DNA of 64,000 nucleotides from Combretum micranthum (Eukaryota > Streptophyta > Magnoliopsida > Myrtales > Combretaceae), in contig JAMXBD010001443.1 of NCBI GenBank assembly GCA_024138025.1, forward strand, positions 124,001-188,000, given 5' to 3'. Below are positions 12,063 through 23,095 of the stretch, one piece after another. A program made the translations under genes and the position numbers. How positions within the stretch are numbered: position 1 is the first letter of the stretch; each line of letters starts with the position of its first letter. The notes beneath the pieces were generated by a model that ran no database searches, had not been told where the DNA came from, and was given only the letters and a program-made list of their open reading frames with translations.

Positions 12063-12850
12063 AATCCTTGACCCAAAAAGGCTATCGTCTTGTATGATTT
12101 GGAACAAATGGCTCCTCTTGTTGAAAATCGACCTTGTCCTCAAGGTCGTAAGTAGGATAGGTCTGATGAAAAATTTCTCAATCTTCCCAAGTAAGATCTT
12201 CTTGTGGAAGACCTTCCCACTGAACTAAAACTTGTTTAAGATCTCGACCCTGTTGCAAAATAATCCGACCACTTAAAATTTGATGTGGTCGAATGAGAGG
12301 TTTATCCTCTATTATCTCAAAAGGAAGAGATAAAGTTGGAAAATCTTATCTCATAGCTTTCTTTAACTGTGAGACATGAAAAACGTCATGTATCTTAGCT
12401 CCTGCTAGTAACTCGACTCTGTAAGCACAAGCCCCAATTTGCTCCACGATCTTGTATGGTCCATAAAACCAACAAGACAGTTTTATGGAATTTCTGTTTA
12501 GAAATAGAAATCAGTTTATAGGGTTGTAATTTAAGAAACGCTAAATCCCCTACTTTCAATTCCACCTCATGATGCTTCTTATCAGTAAAATGTTTTATTT
12601 GTTCTGAGCTCTGATCAAATTATCCCTTAGAGTTTTTAATAAATCATCACGAGTTCGTAACTCCATAGCCACAACTTCCACTCTTGAAACTCCTTGATAA
12701 GAAGGAATAATAGGTGGAGAACACCCATAGACTAGCTCAAATGGGTAGAATTAGCACCCTCATGGAACGAGGTATTATAGGAAAATTCAGCCCATGCTAA
12801 ATACTTAGTCCAGTGATCATGGCATTTTGCTTGAGTTTTTGGCTTGAGAG
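12063..12850 (-). pseudogene. Ty3/gypsy chromovirus integrase C-terminus with chromodomain (broken)
   Basis: Read on the minus strand from about 12850 down, this gives the end of a Ty3 polyprotein: an integrase segment 'LAWAEFSYNTSFHEGA', then a 'GPYKIVEQIGACAYRVELL' module followed by 'IHDVFHVSQLKK', and finally 'LKQVLVQWEGLPQEDLTWED', the aromatic and acidic core of a retroelement chromodomain. A 'LEDKVDFQ' tail follows. Frames shift several times and there are in-frame stops, for example after TWED. Chromodomains of this kind tether the pre-integration complex to modified histones. The upstream gag, protease and RT were not seen. The 'LVQWEGLP.ED.TWED' signature suggests a Reina- or Tekay-like chromovirus; clade assignment is tentative. 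Confidence 0.7.
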
Positions 12851-12897
12851 ATTTAGTCTATGGAGGGCCTACGTTGAGATCTAGGAAACCTATTATT

Positions 12898-13152
12898 CTA
12901 TCTATTTGTCCCATCATCTCTATTTACGTGGAATCTAGGAGTAGTAGAGAACCTGGTGTAGAGCCTGCCTAGTGCCTGCACTGTCTTATTAGCATAGTCA
13001 TTTTTCTTTCTCTTCTTCTCATCCATAAGCCTTAATGGCGTGGCCTCCCCGAGTGTAACTTCCTTAGGCCTTGTGGTGGCTCGATCTGCGAAAGTGAGGT
13101 TAGCTAATTTTTCTTCCTTCGACAACTTTTGGGTTTTCCCTGATAAGGGCAC
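12898..13152 (-). other. Unassigned 84-codon open frame next to the chromovirus fragment
   Basis: The frame translates to a charged protein (MPLSGKTQKLSKEEKLANL..., with an EKKRKK patch) that I do not recognise. Start context and splice sites are not convincing. It could be a decayed gag or leader piece of a retroelement, or chance. It is listed because its composition differs from the AT-rich surroundings. Confidence 0.2.
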
Positions 13153-13740
13153 TTGGGTATGTCGTTAACTTGCATGGTTGGTATCCCTTGCAGCAATCGA
13201 CGAGCTTTACAACCTCTAATTTTACTAGGATAGCAGGACGATCCCAACCATTAACCTCACTATCAGGTTAGGGCTTAGCATTTTCTTTACTACTTTCAAC
13301 ATAGTAGTAACCTTAGTTATCTGGAGTGATGCCTCAAGTAGTAGAGGTGGCATCTTTTTGGATGGCATCTACATGAGTAACATGGAGAAGCTGTTATCCA
13401 AACTCGGTGGCTTGGAGCAACTTTGGAGAAATTTTGTGGTAAGTGCTCTCGATGTTAGTAACGAGTGGTGGCACTATGATTGATACTTGAAGATGACTGA
13501 TTGAGCAAGCTGATCAATTTGTCTGTTGTGTGATCGGAGAGAGTTCCTTACATGGCATTGTAATGTAATCTTTAGCCGAAATGTCGACCAAACTATTGTA
13601 ATCAGTATATAAGGGAATGAAATTTGTTAACTTGACTTCAAAGCCTCTTTTTTTTTTCCTTTCCTCTTCTCCTTTCTCTTTTTTCTCTTTCCATTCTTCT
13701 CCTTCTTCTTCTTCCTTTTTTTCCCCTTTTGTATGCATGT

Positions 13741-14358
13741 ATGTCGTTAGGTTTTGAGTTGGGTTTTACCCTTGAAAAGGAAGGAGTTACCCAACTAACT
13801 TATGAGGGGTAAAACTCAGTAACTTCCATGTCCTTTGTCAAACTTAAGGTTTGAGAGTTACCTTTGGAAGGGAGTTACCCAATTAGCACATGAAGGCGAA
13901 GCTCGTCAGCTTCCATGTCCCTTCCAGATTTAGTGTTTAGGAATTACCATTAGGAGAGAGTTACCTAACTAGTACAAGAGGGAAAAACGCATCAATTTTC
14001 AAGTCCTCTATTGGACTAAGAGTTTAGGAGTTACCTTTTAGAGGAAGTTACCCAACTAAAGCGTAAGGGTGAAGCATGTCAGCTTCCATGTCGCCTACCA
14101 AACTTAGCATTTAAGAGTTACTCTTGGAAGGGAGTTACCTGACTAGCACATGAAAATTAAGCATGTGAGCTTCCATGTCTCCTATTGGACTTGTGTTTGG
14201 GAGTTACCCTTAGGAAGGAGTTACCCAACCAGCACATGAAAGTGAAGCTTGTTAGCTTCTATGTCCTCTGCCGAACTTAGTGTTTAGGAGTTACCCTTGG
14301 AAGGGAGTTACTCGACCAGCACATGAGGGCAAAGCTTGTTAGCTTTCATGTCCCCTAC
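13741..14358. repeat. ~87-bp minisatellite, seven diverged copies
   Basis: The core 'gagttacccttggaagggagttacccaactagcacatga' recurs with starts near 13763, 13855, 13941, 14028, 14115, 14201 and 14288, giving spacings of 86-87 bp after the first. Each unit also has 'gtgaagcttgtcagcttccatgtcc' and 'tttagtgtttag'. Units differ from one another at many positions, so the array is not recent. It is preceded by a CT-rich stretch (13640-13725) whose reverse strand gives a spurious Glu/Lys-rich frame. Confidence 0.9.
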
Positions 14359-17172
14359 TTATCATAATAGTACAATAGTAACACAAGCACATATACGAGA
14401 TGAACACACACATGTATTCTAATTGCAATACGATAACCATCAGTTTATATCTTTATAATTAAAGTGAAGCAAAACAACATTTGAGCGCCTACACTCCAGC
14501 AACATGCTAAGATCCTAGAGGTTCTAAGCAGTAATAACTGCTCAAGTGGTTGATGTAAGCAGCTCAAATATCTATATTTCCTATAGAAACATCTATAATA
14601 ATAGTCTTGTTTGGATTCACCGTAGTTACACATCTCTACTTACCATAGTTCACAATATAATGAAAACCATCTGATCCCATAAATGTGAACTAAACTATAT
14701 TACTTCTCACCAAGTATCAGCAAATTGTACCTCAATACCATTCCTCATATCAGCAACCCATGGAGCCACCAAGGGTGGCTTAAGTGCCTAAGTATTAACT
14801 ACCATACTGGCATCACCTAGAAAGGTTGTCACTCATTTGACCATAGTAAACAATACAAGTACAAAGCAAAGCAATAAATTATTATGTTGTCTTTCACTTG
14901 TAATTCATTTTGAGATGCTTATCTTAGATAAGCAACATGCAAGTCACCAAATACCTGATATAAAGTCTACAATTAGACAATACATCATAAGGTAGATCAA
15001 AAGATAGGCTCAGAGGCAAATAAGTATATATTAAAGAAAGATTATTCACATAGGAATTAAGTATATAACTTAATTATCTAATTCATATTAATTATTCAAT
15101 TAAATTTAATTATTCACTATAGTAAGCTCTTATATGTGTATATAGATATATAGAACCTTACATTAATATCTTAAATTGAATTCATTTTAGGTGTAATGGG
15201 CTTAAGTATTTTGGGATTAAGCTTATAAGAATAAAATATTGAGATTCTTATTTAGATGTATTAGGCCTTCAAGGATCATAAATCAAGCCTAATAAAAATA
15301 TTTTAAGTCTTATATTATTTAAGTTAATGAGCTTTAATAATCTAAGAATTGAGCCCGGTAAAGAGTAGGAATTATAATTTAGGTGAAATCAGATTTAAAT
15401 ATTGAAATTAGATCAAATTAGAGTAAAATTTGACATTAGACATAAGAATTTAGTATAAGCCCAATTAAAATAATTTAGACTTAATTAGATTATTGGGTTA
15501 TCTAATCTCCTAGCCTACTAAGAGTATTTTAAGGCTTTTATGCCTATGAAAGTGAAATTGAGCTCATTAGTTAATTAAACAACTACAAATTGATTTAAAG
15601 TTAAATATTTTGGACCTAGGCTCAATTAGTATAGCTAATGGCTATTGGGCCCACATTTTATTATTTATGGTCATAAAGCATCAAATTGTTTGTTGGCCTT
15701 ATTTTGAGTCATGAGGCCCTAAAATTTCTATGAAAAGCCTATAAGAGTATAATAGGCCAAAAAGGCTAAATTCATGTTATTAAATCATATGGAATCAAAT
15801 AAGCCCACTTTAATTATTTTAAGCCAAGTTAGACCTAAGTTATTTACTTGATCCATTTGATATTTTAAAAGCCCAAAATTGTACTAGATTTACTAATTAA
15901 GTTCATTTTAGTTTATTTAAGCGAAGTTGGTTTCATTTTAGATTTAAAAGACCCCTTCTTAAATTCATTAGCCAAATTGGTCCTAAGATATCAATTAAAT
16001 TTATTTTAACTAAATTAAGCCCAATATAAGTCTAAATATCTACTATAGGCTTATATTTAATTGATGAGGCAATTTTAATAATGTATAAGTCCAAATTATT
16101 ATTTATCCCATAGTTTGATATTAAATCAATTTTATTATATCAATTATCTTAATTAAGCAAAATATTATAATTAATTTATTTTTATAATTTATTTAATTAT
16201 GTAAAATTACATTTTATCAAATTAAATTTAGGTTTAGTCCAAGAAAGTGATTCAATTCATCCAGTTCTGGTTCAGATTCATTAAATTAATCAAATATCAA
16301 TCTTCAAGGTTCAGGTCAAAAAACATTAAACCGACCAGTTTAGGGGGCAATTAAACCGATTCTATGTAACAATATACTTATTTTATTGAACTGGAGTGTT
16401 CATAGATTTGTAAGTTGGCGTAGAGTCAAACAAGGCAAACAGACTTATTTGAAACATTATGTAGTGCAAAACAAATTATTTACTAGGGATTTGACCAGTT
16501 TTATTCACATTCAAGCCAGATCATTTAATTTCATACTGATCGGCACTTGAGATGAAGTTCACTTCCTAATTAAATCGACCAACATACATGGGGGTTCAAA
16601 TCGACTCAAATCGATCTAGCTCAGACCATTCAAAAACTCAGTCCAACTTTTACTGAAATTCTAGGATTTCCATATTTTAATAATTTATTTAATTAAATTA
16701 AAACTAATTCTTGCATAAAATGTTATGATCGGAATATCAAATTATCCCTAATTTCCAAAATTTACTAAATTTATATTTTTCATTATTTATTAATTAATTT
16801 CATGAATATCAATATGTCCTAATTAATTTATATCCTATATATATTACATTTAGTAATTTTCATCATTATCAAACATCAAGAACATATTAAAATGCATATA
16901 ATTTCACACTAAATTAATCAACATGCGTATTTATACATTTATCCTAAATTTCATTAAAAAAAAAAAAACAAACAAACATAAATAGCGTATGTACGCGCAT
17001 GCACTTATTCTGCTGACAATTTAATTTAATATATATATATATATATTACTTATATTTCACAAATTAATCCATCAAAGTACATCAAGATAACGTGTGTGTG
17101 TGTGTATATATATATCTCTAAATTTTGACACCAAATCATACATATATACTAACATTTTACTAAAATTATAAA
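14359..17172. other. AT-rich intergenic DNA with degenerate 'taagccca' repeats
   Basis: No gene is supported. From about 15180 to 16100 the sequence is filled with short words such as 'aagcccaatt', 'ttgggctt' and 'aggccta', like a decayed tandem or LTR interior. From about 16230 to 16640 'ggttcag', 'aaaccga' and 'accagtt' words cluster. A poly-A tract and TA and TG runs lie at 16957-17117. Confidence 0.4.
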
Positions 17173-17520
17173 AGGTTAAATTACATCAAAGATATCAACT
17201 TTAAGGGTAATTCTTCATTTAAGGTTACTATTTCAAGTAGTTAAAAAGAGATATCATCTTGTGAAGGGTAACTTCATTTTTTGTATCAGCATTTTCAATG
17301 ATTAAAAAGTGATATAATATTTCATAAAATGAGGCAAATAAGGTATAAATAGTTGACTAGTAATGGAAAATTAAATAAATTAAATTGAAATCTAATCCAC
17401 ATTGATACCTCATTTGATACAATTTATAAAATATTTATCTCTTTTTAACTACTCCAAACATTAATATCTTAAATGAATGTATCTCAAACGTTGATACTTT
17501 CTAATATAATTTACTCAATT
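17173..17520. mobile_element. Small TIR element (MITE), ~348 bp
   Basis: The left end (ggttaaattacatcaaagatatcaac, then 'catttaagg.ta.tatt', then 'agtagttaaaaagagatat') is matched in the same order by the reverse complement of the right end (gagtaaattatattagaaagtatcaacg, 'catttaagatattaat', 'gagtagttaaaaagagata'). Arms are about 90-100 bp. There is no coding sequence. Such ends occur in small Mutator-like MITEs of plants; the family is not proven and a clear target duplication was not found. Confidence 0.65.
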
Positions 17521-18225
17521 ACAAAACATTGCTATTGTTTAGAGTAGGTATTATAAGCCTCGGCCTTCTTTGTAAACCAAGCTTGACTTGAGAATCGAAT
17601 CGGAAACCAAAACCCTAAATCGAAATAGCTAGGGTTAGAAAGAAACCTAGAAACCATAAGTCCGGCTTCACCGAGAATAAAACCATAAAACTTTTGAGAG
17701 TAAGTTGATCTAAATTATAGTTCTAAAGAATATAACGAAACATAAAAAGATCAGTTTTTGAGAAATTATCTATTTCGAAGCCGATCGATCCATTTGGAAA
17801 ACCGGGCCCCAGACTCGAAATTAGAAAAATATTCCATAATACTCTTTAAGACTGGAATTTAATAAGGAATTCAAAAATATATTTATTATAATTTTTCGTT
17901 TTATAAAAATAACAGTTATAGTCTTTTATCGTATTTTCTTTATTAACCGGTAATTTAATTGTCTAATCTAATATTCAATACTATTCACAAGTATAAGCCC
18001 ATACCCTACTCACACTCACAAGCCATGCCCCTACTCTTAATCCTTACACTTCAGTCATTACCATTTTCTTTTCCCATGCAAATTGTCACATATTATTATA
18101 CAAAATTAAGTTTGAAAACTCACAAAACACTCATCTCTCCCTCTCCCCCTTGGCCGGCGCAAACCCCCTCCATTTCCCTCTCATTTGCTTTTTTTTCTCC
18201 TTTTATTTATTCACACAAAACCCTA

Positions 18226-18245
18226 ATACCTCTCTTTATATATAT
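18226..18245 (+). promoter_or_regulatory. Candidate LTR promoter TATA box
   Basis: The sequence ctctctttatatatatcttt lies just upstream of a long CT-rich leader. The reverse-oriented sister LTR has cctataaata at the equivalent place (30661-30670, minus strand), next to its own CT-rich leader, which supports a promoter and R-region start. Confidence 0.4.
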
Positions 18246-18885
18246 CTTTTATGCCTTCTCATTTACGCTTTTATTCCCTTTCTTCAATTTCACTTTTAGA
18301 AATTTTTACAAACTCTCTCTCTCTTTTCCTCCTTGCCGTAAACTCCCCTCCCACACACACTCATACACTTTTTTTCCTTCAAGTCCTCTTGTCTTACAAG
18401 CTCAATAGGTATAGATCTATACACTATCACCACAAAAACATGTAATGGTAGGTTCATTCGTGTGTGGATTCATAAAAAATCTCAATGAGCTTCATGCTAA
18501 GGATGTGAAATCACTAAAACATAATGATCAAGCCATCACAAGTTGTGGATCTTATGTTTTAAGCTTATAGTTTTTTCATGATCATGATATATGTTCATAT
18601 ATGATGATCTTATGTAGAATCTTGTTACTAAATTGTTATCATAATAGTATACTTCATTTCATGCATCTAACATGATCATCACACTAAATCTAGCTTATAA
18701 ACATCCATCATTTACATGTCATTTGAGATCTCATGCATTTATTTTGTTTAGAATGAATAAAATGGTCATAAAGATTTTATCTTATGTATGAATGTTTTGT
18801 TTATTTCTAAAAGTTAGGATATTTATGAAGATAAGCCAAAAAGCTCAAGAACAAATTTTGTTTCATCAAAACCAACTTTTGTAAA

Positions 18886-19375
18886 TTCGGAGTTATATTT
18901 TGAAAACCTATTTTTCGACTCCAAAACATGAGTTTTATGTGAAAATGAAGGGCTTATGGAATAGGTATCAATAGAGATGATTTTGATAAGTTAATGGTAG
19001 ATTACTAAAAAAATTTGTCAAACAAGAAATATTTACAAAATAGAAAATTTGGATCTTATATTAGTTACATGAAATTCGTAACTAGGAAAAGAGGGTATGT
19101 AAACACCTATTTTCAAACCCAAAATGGAAGTTTTATTTAGAAATGAAGTCCTTAGGGATAGGAATAGTGGAGCCTTAATTTTTAAAGTATCATATGAGTT
19201 TTTCTTAAAGAAATACCTCAAAATCATTTTTACGAAATTCGGATTAGGAATAGCCCATATTTAAACACTTGTTTACAAAGTGTAAAATGAGGATTTTTAT
19301 TGAAAAACGAAGACTTAAAGAATAAATATAGTAAAGACTTAATTTTAGCAAGAATAAATAAATTTTATTAAGAAA
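18886..19375. repeat. ~170-bp degenerate tandem repeat inside the LTR
   Basis: Three successive segments share the pattern 'aaattcg..attagga', 'aaacac.tatttt', 'ccaaaatg.gagtttta', 'gaaaatgaag..cttag.gaatagg.atagt', starting near 18889, 19072 and 19235. They differ at many positions. Repetition inside LTRs of this size often reflects expansion of U3 regulatory sequence. Confidence 0.55.
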
Positions 19376-20978
19376 ATTTTCTAAAACAAGTGTGACTTGT
19401 CAAGAACACAAAACTAGTCTTGCTAAGTTAAGTATTCATGACATGTTGTAAGTAGAAGCATTCTAAAAATATTCTTCTAATAGAATATCATCAAGAACAT
19501 ACATATAGGAAGCTTATGACATACCATTCATGATAGTAACTTATTAATATTGCATGCATATTTGGCATGGATAGTAGAAACATCATAACTCTTCACAAAA
19601 ACAATTTCAAGAATGGATGTTTGGCTACTGATCAGAACTGGTCCAAACTTTTTGAGACTTAAAAGTTTTAAAACTGAGATATTATATTAGAATTAGATAG
19701 ATCTTTCAAAGTAGATATGAATCGGTATATAATTTACGAAATTCAGAGTTAAAATGACCAAGTTATGGCTGTTTTAAGTTGGAATTTCCATTAATAACGA
19801 GAATTACGAACATAATAGTTTTTATAATATAAAATGGATTAGATATGAGTTGAAATACTCATTGGGTATTTCTTTCATTTATATGACTTGGATTCGAGGA
19901 TTCGTTACCATCGGAACTATTATTACTAAGAGACGGTAAACTATGGCAGAGTGAGTATCACTTCATAATTTTATATCTTGATTGTGTTTGCAGTGATTAT
20001 TGCACTAGATTATGAGGCAAAAGATAAAAATGGATTTGCATGATGGGAATTATGGGGGATTATGTATGCTTGTTGATAAGTTGAGAAATTGTATTAAGAA
20101 TATCGGAACCAGGTGATTAACTTATGTTTTTTTAAGATATTATAGGATTGATTATCTGCGAGATTGGTTGATCACCTAAAAATTGGTATTATAATTATTC
20201 GGATTTATAATTAACATGGACATAATCACTTTATGATGGGGATGGAGCATTAGCATATGTTGGTGATCCGTAATCCATAAACGGCTAAAAGTTGGTTGAT
20301 CGTGATCCATAAACAACATAAGTTGGTTACCAGTGATCCATAAACGGCACATTAATTCAATAGTACCGCAATATTCGTTAATCTGCTGACCCCGAATGGA
20401 GGACGTAAATCCATTCACATATGATTTCCAGCTGATCATATGTCTTATTTGTTCATGTTGTCGATGCACTCGATATGGTTGAATAAATAACTTCATTGAA
20501 TATTTGTTATAAATGTCTTTATGGAAAGTATTCATTCACTAAGCTAGTATAGCTTACGCCCCCACAGCTTTTTCTTATTGCGGTTTTCATATATTTGGTT
20601 AAGGTCGAGGCATCCAACCGAGCGGGTACAGGAAATAAGAGTTTTCTTTAGAAGTTTGTGTTCAATCTTGTATAGATTTCCATAGGAAACCTTAATAATT
20701 ACAGGATAACTATAAAAGACCATTTCTAAAATTAATATTCTTTTGTGGGGGAATACCTCTAGAATTTTTGTAATTGATTATGTGGACTCATGGTTTATAT
20801 TCTGATGCTTATAATATATCAAATTAAACTATTTATCTCCATTGGTTCATATATTCTATTGTCATAAAGGTACGTCTTGCATCTGTACGAAACTTTGGAA
20901 TGATTGTGGTAGTAATTCCTAAGTCTTATATAGCATGTGGCAGACTGTTACGTTTAGGGTATCCTATAGGGCGTGACA

Positions 20979-23095
20979 GGTATATTAACTGGTTTTCATT
21001 ATATATATGTATACATATTAACCAAACCATATTATTATTAGATTTACGTTAATTTAGTATCAATTTCATTAACAAACATACAATCAATAATCAATTTAAT
21101 TAAAATACTTACTAGTTAGCCAAATTAAGTATTAATCCTTCATTACCTAACTCATATAGTTGATGAAGTTTCTTCAAGTTTAATCACTTGTCTTCAATCT
21201 TGATTTTATCTTGGAAATTCACCTAAGAATTTATTTGATTTAGAGATTGGAATATGTGAAGAAATTGTTTTTAAATGGTATAGAAATTAGGTAATATTGT
21301 ACCTAATCGATACTTGAATTTAGTTGATTATTTGATAGGTTTTTGAAACTAAAGGAGGAGTGTTTTGTGGGTATAATGTGTGAGAATTTCAAAAAAAAAT
21401 TAAGTGGAGAAAGGATGTAATTTTTTGTGCAAATTGTGCAGGATTAAGGAGTATATGATGTCGTGTGTCCAAATAGTATTATAGGCTAGTTGGCTTAGTT
21501 GAGTTATAAAGGGAATGGACTAAACGTAGGTTTCTCTAGGACTAGAGTGGTTAGAAATTGATGTATTAGTTAGGTGACATGTGTCACGGAATGGAGAGAA
21601 TTCAAATATTTTGGTAGATTCATGTAATTAGTATAGGCTAGTGTCTTGTGAGCTCATACTAAAAGATCTAAGCTTAAGCTTTTAATTTAGAAGGGTTGTA
21701 AATATTATAAGGGTTGAATATATTATATGGATTGGATATATATTCTAAGGGCTTTAGAATTTAGATAAACGGAGTTAGAACTGGATAGATGAAATTTGAA
21801 TTAGGATTTAGCTAAATTGATTTTGTAGTTTCAGCCTGAGAATTTAATTTGTTAAAAGTGATATTTAGCTAGACTTTAGGAATTTATGGTTAAGGAGTTG
21901 GTAGTTGAATTTGAATTTGTTAGAATTTAGGTGTTCGAATTAGATTTGGATAGCTAAATTTGATAATTAGGGATCTTAGGTGATTGAATTTGAGAAATTG
22001 AACTCAAATTAATAACTGTAATAATTTGACTAATTTGATAAGTTAAAATGGGTAATTGAGGTATTTTGACAAATTGAGATGGGTATTTGAGATGTTTAAA
22101 TATGAACTTTAATTAAAATCAATTACTAATCTAATTATGTTAAATTATCTAGCCATATATTATAGTTCACTTAAATTAATTATCTAAATTATCCAAGTTC
22201 AATTACTAAGCCAATTTTAATTTGAGGTTCAAAATTACTCATTTTTTATACTATTAAATTAATACTTTCCTGAATTAGGTTGGTAAAATTCAAGATATCT
22301 CAAAATTAGTTTCATATACTTGATTTTAGGCACCAAATTGGAAGTCTTGTTTTGTTTAGATCATCCATTTCTTTCTTCCACTCCTTGTTTAAGGACACTT
22401 TTTCGTAAGTTGAAGATTCTTTTATACTATCATCCTTAACAAGTGGTGCATTTTCGTATTAGGATTCTTCTTGATTTTTCTTTGCAACCTCCGTAAATGT
22501 GGCTAATATTTTATAGCTTCTTCAACTTTTAAGTCTCTTCAAGTTGACTTGGTTGTACTTCCTCAAGTGTTTGCTGATACATTCTTGTGCACCAATGATG
22601 TTAAACCTTCTTAAGGGGATAATGGCACCATCAATGCCTATAAATTGAATTTTGGCAGTTTATGTCTAGACTTTAAAACTTCGCAAATTGGTGTTTCTTC
22701 TTTTAAAGTAATTGTATTTAAGCTTCTCCATCACTCCCTTATTTAACATCCATCTTATATTCTATAATCTAGCATATTTTATTATCATATTTGACCTAAC
22801 ACAAATGCCAATACTACTTTTTTGACCAAAACTAAAATATAAAAGCTCAATTACTCAAAATTTTGACCAAAAACCAATATAAAAGTCCATCTACAGAAAT
22901 ACAAAGCCCGTTTCCATGTCCCAAAATCTCACTATACCCGAAACTTGTACATATTGAAGTAGAGCACGAAGAAGTTACAAATGCAACGATGACAAGCAGA
23001 TTGAGCTACGGTGTACGACACAATAAGCAACACTTGTCAAGCCCGAATTTTGTTCTTATTCTCTTAAAGGTTCCGATCCTCATCAAACCCAACCT
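20979..23095. other. Intergenic AT-rich DNA
   Basis: No protein-coding signal. At 21690-22120 variations on 'gaatttgaattagg' and 'gaattgg.taga' dominate, a degenerate low-complexity repeat. The 78-codon frame at 22863-23099 matches no family I recognise and lacks a supporting context. Confidence 0.4.

Larger units (their letters stand above)
17571..20978 (+). mobile_element. Isolated 3.4-kb LTR of a Ty3-type retrotransposon
   Basis: The block starts TGTAAACC and ends GGGCGTGACA, giving TG...CA termini. It aligns along its length, in reverse, with 27861-31373. Landmarks shared: the 'ggaaaccaaaaccctaaa' start zone, 'taaccggtaatt', a CT-rich leader (about 18130-18330), 'gatagatctttcaaagtaga..atgaatcggtata', 'aaatgaccaagttatggctgttttaagttggaatt', 'aaatactcattgggtattt', 'ccgaatggaggacgtaaatccattcacatatg' and the end motif 'gtggcagactgttacgtttagggtatc'. 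No primer site follows and no polypurine tract precedes it, so it is probably a solo LTR. The flanks (ttctt / ggtat) do not match as a target duplication. Confidence 0.75.

Noticed and set aside
13514..13738. Glu/Lys-rich minus-strand frame
   Set aside because: It is the reverse of a CT-rich low-complexity stretch before the minisatellite.
17959..18408. 149-codon open frame on the + strand
   Set aside because: It lies in the CT-rich leader of the large LTR; the Ser/Pro/Phe/Leu-rich translation is a product of base composition, and I see no counterpart kept open in the sister LTR.
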